From CANJBX01 sp035556735 (GTDB lineage Bacteria; Pseudomonadota; Alphaproteobacteria; Rhizobiales; Xanthobacteraceae): a stretch of 64,000 bases of DNA. A program made the translations under genes and the position numbers. The DNA lies in NCBI GenBank assembly GCA_035556735.1, contig DATMFF010000001.1:1-64000 (forward strand), read 5' to 3'. This document shows positions 61,319 through 64,000 of this stretch, in pieces (the first letter of the stretch is position 1; each line of letters opens with the position of its first letter). The notes under the pieces were generated by a model that was given only the letters and a program-made list of their open reading frames with translations, was not told where the DNA came from and did not search any database.

Positions 61319-62572
61319 TCAGAACACCTCGCAGCCCGGCAGGCCGCAGGAGATCAGGCGGTCGGACGGGAAGTTGGTGATGATCTGGCAGCCGTCCTTG
61401 GTGACGACCACCTCCTCCTCGATGCGCGCCGCGCCCGAGCCGTCCTCGGCGCCCTTCCAGGTCTCGAGAGCGAACACCATGCCTTCCTTGAGCGGCGTGT
61501 TCTGCCCGCTGTAGCGCTTGGAGATGATCGGCCGCTCCCACAGCGAAAGGCCCACGCCGTGGCCGTACTGCAGCAGGAAAGCCTCGGCCTCGTCGCGGTA
61601 GCCGAACTCCTGCGCATCCGGCCACACCGAGGCGACCTGGTCGGGCGTGATGCCGGGGCGGATCATGTCGATCGACGCGCTGATCCACTTCGAGGCCGTC
61701 TCGTAGGCGTCGATCTGGTACTTGTTCGGCTCGCCGCAGATGAAGGTGCGGTAGTAGCAGGTGCGATAGCCGTTGAACGAGTGCATGATGTCGAGGAACA
61801 CCATGTCGCCTGGCTGGATGATGCGGTCGGAGAAGGTGTGCGAGTGCGGCCGGCCGCGCGGACCCGACACCGAGTTGACGCACTCGACGCGCTCCGAGCC
61901 GAGCCGGAACAGGCGGTCGTGGGCGATGGCGACGAGCTCGTTCTCGCGCGTGCCGGGACGGATGGCGCGGGCGATGTCGACATAGGTCGCATCGACCATG
62001 GCGCAGGCCATCTTGAGCAGCTCGATCTCGTCGGCGGTCTTGACCTCGCGCGCATCGAGCAGCGCCTGCTGCCCGTCGACCACCTCGATGCCTTCCTTCT
62101 CGAGGGCGCGCAGCATCGGCAACTCCATGATGTCGATGCCGATCGGCTCCTTCTCGATGCCGAAATGCACGAGCGCCTTCTTGATCTGCCTGGCGAAGTC
62201 GCCCTGCACGTTCATCTGCGGCGGCAGGCCGCCCTGCATGGTGGAGATCGGCGCCATCACGTTGTCGGCGATCCAGGGCGACGACAGGCGCTTGGCCGGC
62301 GGCGCGGGGTCCCACAGGAACGGCGGGCCCTGCACCGGACAGAGCGCGTAGCGCATGAACTTGTCGCGCGCCCATTCGCCGATGTGCGTGCCGGTGAGAT
62401 AGCGGATGTTGTCGAAGTTGAAGGCGATGACGCCGCCGAGGCCGGCGTGGCGGATGGCGCTCTGCGCGCGGGCGAGGCGCTCGTTGTAGAGGCGCTGGTA
62501 GTCGATCCCCTTCTCCCAGTCCTTGGCCATCGTGCCCCAGGACGCGGTGGCTTGCGGTCGGTTGTACTTCAT
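61319..62572 (-). CDS. M24-family (pita-bread) hydrolase with altered metal site, DddP/Xaa-Pro-peptidase-like
   Basis: This is a 417-residue protein. The N-terminal domain has FNFDNIRYLTGTHIGEWARD and the C-terminal catalytic domain has metal ligands Asp in VFLDIMHSFNG, His in YGHGVGLSLWERP, Glu in FALETW and Glu in RIEEEVVVT. The second Asp, expected in GY-x-x-D-x-x-RTF, is a Cys here (GYRTCYYRTF). The family includes aminopeptidases, creatinase and the DMSP lyase DddP. The lost ligand argues against a standard dinuclear peptidase. ATG 62572 fits the family start. Confidence 0.8.
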   Translation of the reverse strand: MKYNRPQATASWGTMAKDWEKGIDYQRLYNERLARAQSAIRHAGLGGVIAFNFDNIRYLTGTHIGEWARDKFMRYALCPVQGPPFLWDPAPPAKRLSSPWIADNVMAPISTMQGGLPPQMNVQGDFARQIKKALVHFGIEKEPIGIDIMELPMLRALEKEGIEVVDGQQALLDAREVKTADEIELLKMACAMVDATYVDIARAIRPGTRENELVAIAHDRLFRLGSERVECVNSVSGPRGRPHSHTFSDRIIQPGDMVFLDIMHSFNGYRTCYYRTFICGEPNKYQIDAYETASKWISASIDMIRPGITPDQVASVWPDAQEFGYRDEAEAFLLQYGHGVGLSLWERPIISKRYSGQNTPLKEGMVFALETWKGAEDGSGAARIEEEVVVTKDGCQIITNFPSDRLISCGLPGCEVF

Positions 62573-62779
62573 CGTGGTTCCCTGCGAGTTGCGCACGAGG
62601 CCCGGCGGGCCGCCCGGCGCAAAAGCTAACGCAATGCCGCGGGCGCGCGAACAGGGATTTTCAACGTGGCTGGATAGCTGCTAGGCAGACAGCAGGCCGG
62701 AGGCGCACCGCGCCGTGGCCACGATGTTGCGATGCAGTATGCCGCTGTCGCACGACGGCAGGGGCGTGTGGAGGAAACG

Positions 62780-63646
62780 ATGATTGCAGTGATCGGGGCG
62801 ACGGGGAACACGGGACGGGCCGTGGTCAAGGAGCTGCAGGCGCTCGGAGAGCAGCCGGTCTGCGTTGTTCGAAATGCGGACAAGGCAAAGGAAATCCTCG
62901 GACCGAACGCCAGGCTCGCGGTGGCGGAGCTGACCGACCGCAGCGCGCTCGACAAGGCGCTCGCGGGCGTCACCAGCGTGTTCGTCGTTACCGGCCACAA
63001 CCCGCAGATGGCCGAGCAGCAGATCAACGTGCAGCACGCGGCGGAAGCGGCCGGCGCCAAGTATCTGGTGCGCGTGTCGGGCGGGCGCGCGGTCGTCGGG
63101 CCGAACGTCGAATCGGTGGTCGGGCGCGGACACCACGCGATCGAGGAATCGCTCAAGACGAGCAAGCTCGGCTGGGTGATCCTGCGGCCGGGCCTGTTCA
63201 TGCAGAACGCGCTCACCCAGGCGGCCTCGATCAAGACCGACGGCAAGATCATCATGCCTTATCCGAAGGACCAGCGCGTGGCGCTCACCGACGTGCGCGA
63301 CACCGGCGCGGTCGGGGCGCGCATCCTCAAGGACCCGGAAAAGCACGCGGGCAAGACCTACGAGTACACCGGCGCGGCCACCACCTACGGCGAGTTCACG
63401 GACGTGATGTCGCAGGTGCTCGGCAAGCCGATCACCTTCGTGAGCACGACGATCGAGCAGGCGGAGCAGGCGATGCGCGCGCGCCAAATGCCGGACTGGC
63501 TGATCACGCATGCCCTGTTCATCGCGCGCACGGCGGCGAACGGCGGCTTCGACAACGAGAACATGAAGCCGATCCGCGAGATCGTCGGCCGCGAGCCGAT
63601 CAGCGCGCGGCAGTTCGTGCAGGACTACAAGGCCGCGTTCGTGTAA
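62780..63646 (+). CDS. NmrA-like NAD(P)-binding protein
   Basis: This 288-residue atypical short-chain dehydrogenase has Rossmann motif MIAVIGATGNTGRAVVKEL, VFVVTGHNPQM near residue 70 and a WVILRPGLFMQNAL segment near 133, as in NmrA/QOR2-type NADPH-binding proteins. The strong GGAGGAAACG ribosome site selects ATG 62780. It may be a quinone reductase or a redox sensor. Convergent with the DoxX gene, with a terminator between. Confidence 0.85.
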   Translation: MIAVIGATGNTGRAVVKELQALGEQPVCVVRNADKAKEILGPNARLAVAELTDRSALDKALAGVTSVFVVTGHNPQMAEQQINVQHAAEAAGAKYLVRVSGGRAVVGPNVESVVGRGHHAIEESLKTSKLGWVILRPGLFMQNALTQAASIKTDGKIIMPYPKDQRVALTDVRDTGAVGARILKDPEKHAGKTYEYTGAATTYGEFTDVMSQVLGKPITFVSTTIEQAEQAMRARQMPDWLITHALFIARTAANGGFDNENMKPIREIVGREPISARQFVQDYKAAFV

Positions 63647-63655
63647 GGCCGTTGC

Positions 63656-63678
63656 GGGCGCAGGCCCGGCCTGCGCCC
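63656..63678. terminator. hairpin terminator between convergent genes
   Basis: Perfect 10-bp arms GGGCGCAGGC (63656-63665) and GCCTGCGCCC (63669-63678) with a 3-base loop, 9 bp after the NmrA-like stop. No T-tract. Confidence 0.65.
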
Positions 63679-63730
63679 CACCCTGGTTTCGCTCGCCACC
63701 CTCGCGGGCGTCGCGGGGGAAGGATGAGCC

Positions 63731-64000
63731 TCACGCCGTCATCGCGACGACGACGCAGCAGATCGCCCAGAACACCGGATACTCGTAGCCGCCGATGTTC
63801 CACAGCCACTTGCCCTTGCTGTGGCGCCACACCGCCCAGGCGGCGACGAACAGGAACACGGCGACGAGCAGCGCGGCATAGCGCGTGTAGATGCCAAGAA
63901 TCAGGCCGGTCGAGCCGATGACCTCCACCGTCAGGCTGGAGAACAGCCACAGCTTGGGCGGATGCAGGCGGAATTCCTTGTAGACGCCCAGCATGAACTC
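63731..64000 (-). CDS. DoxX-family membrane protein (5' end beyond the window)
   Basis: The C-terminal 90 residues or so are visible. Three hydrophobic segments, WLFSSLTVEVIGSTGLILG, AALLVAVFLFVAAWAVW and PVFWAICCVVVAM, fit the DoxX/SURF4 pattern (a four-helix membrane protein of about 130 residues). The upstream codons run off the window edge, so the start is not seen. The likely role is as a small redox-associated or quinone-linked membrane protein. Confidence 0.7.
   Translation of the reverse strand, partial: EFMLGVYKEFRLHPPKLWLFSSLTVEVIGSTGLILGIYTRYAALLVAVFLFVAAWAVWRHSKGKWLWNIGGYEYPVFWAICCVVVAMTA

Overview
The window is a high-GC (about two thirds or more G+C by eye) chromosomal segment of a free-living alphaproteobacterium, most likely a soil or water member of the Hyphomicrobiales (Rhizobiales), near the Bradyrhizobium/Xanthobacteraceae group. 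The evidence is the gene content (an ScfR-type glyoxylate regulator beside aceA/aceB, DUF3618, DUF4170, DUF3597 and TIGR02444 proteins, an HWE histidine kinase), FixK/FNR-type TTGAT-N4-ATCAA boxes, an EcfG-type GGAAC-N16-CGTT promoter, and intergenic palindromic repeats typical of that order. No rRNA, tRNA, CRISPR array, insertion sequence or prophage was seen. The taxonomic assignment is an inference.

Layout. 1-8.6 kb: one long minus-strand unit, FAD oxidoreductase > IlvD/Edd dehydratase > GFA protein > livK-livH-livM-livG-livF, with a divergent LysR gene (8.7-9.6 kb). This looks like a substrate-induced uptake and catabolism operon of unknown substrate. 9.7-15 kb: a palindromic repeat element, an HSL-type esterase, and two near-identical orphan TRAP periplasmic binding proteins flanking a Rieske oxygenase. 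15-17.2 kb: an arginase-fold protein, a frameshifted lipoprotein and a hotdog thioesterase. 17.2-25.3 kb: a nitrate/sulfonate-type ABC importer, a divergent acyl-CoA ligase plus 3-hydroxyisobutyryl-CoA-hydrolase-like gene, a VOC epimerase, an AHL-lactonase-like MBL hydrolase, a RidA-like protein and a MarR regulator. CATG-centred palindromes recur in the control regions here, suggesting one regulon. 25.3-33.7 kb: a 5'-3' exonuclease, a three-gene membrane stress operon behind an EcfG-type promoter, an orphan binding protein, a KefB-like antiporter, exonuclease III and TerC. 33.8-44 kb: small basic, stress and cysteine-rich proteins, an HWE kinase, a MetE-like protein, a lemA-TPM-TPM operon, and an NmrA-DUF924 pair with its LysR regulator.

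44-53 kb carries central C2/fatty-acid metabolism: a FadB-like multifunctional beta-oxidation enzyme, aceA-DUF4170-aceB (glyoxylate shunt) and the divergent ScfR regulator, then a cytochrome c/beta-propeller fusion. 53.3-64 kb holds UbiX, a TIGR02444 protein, a 4,5-dihydroxyphthalate-decarboxylase-like protein, a lower-GC HNH nuclease gene, a second MetE-like protein, an aromatic-acid MFS carrier, a SnoaL-like protein, a CobW-type metallochaperone, an M24 hydrolase with an altered metal site, an NmrA protein and a truncated DoxX gene at the edge.

The overall picture is an oligotroph with many solute-binding-protein transporters and small CoA or aromatic catabolic modules. The items most worth a second look are the HNH gene (possible modification-dependent nuclease), the M24 protein with Cys in place of a metal-binding Asp, the CATG-palindrome/MarR locus, the FixK-box-controlled cysteine-rich small protein, and the cytochrome c/propeller fusion.
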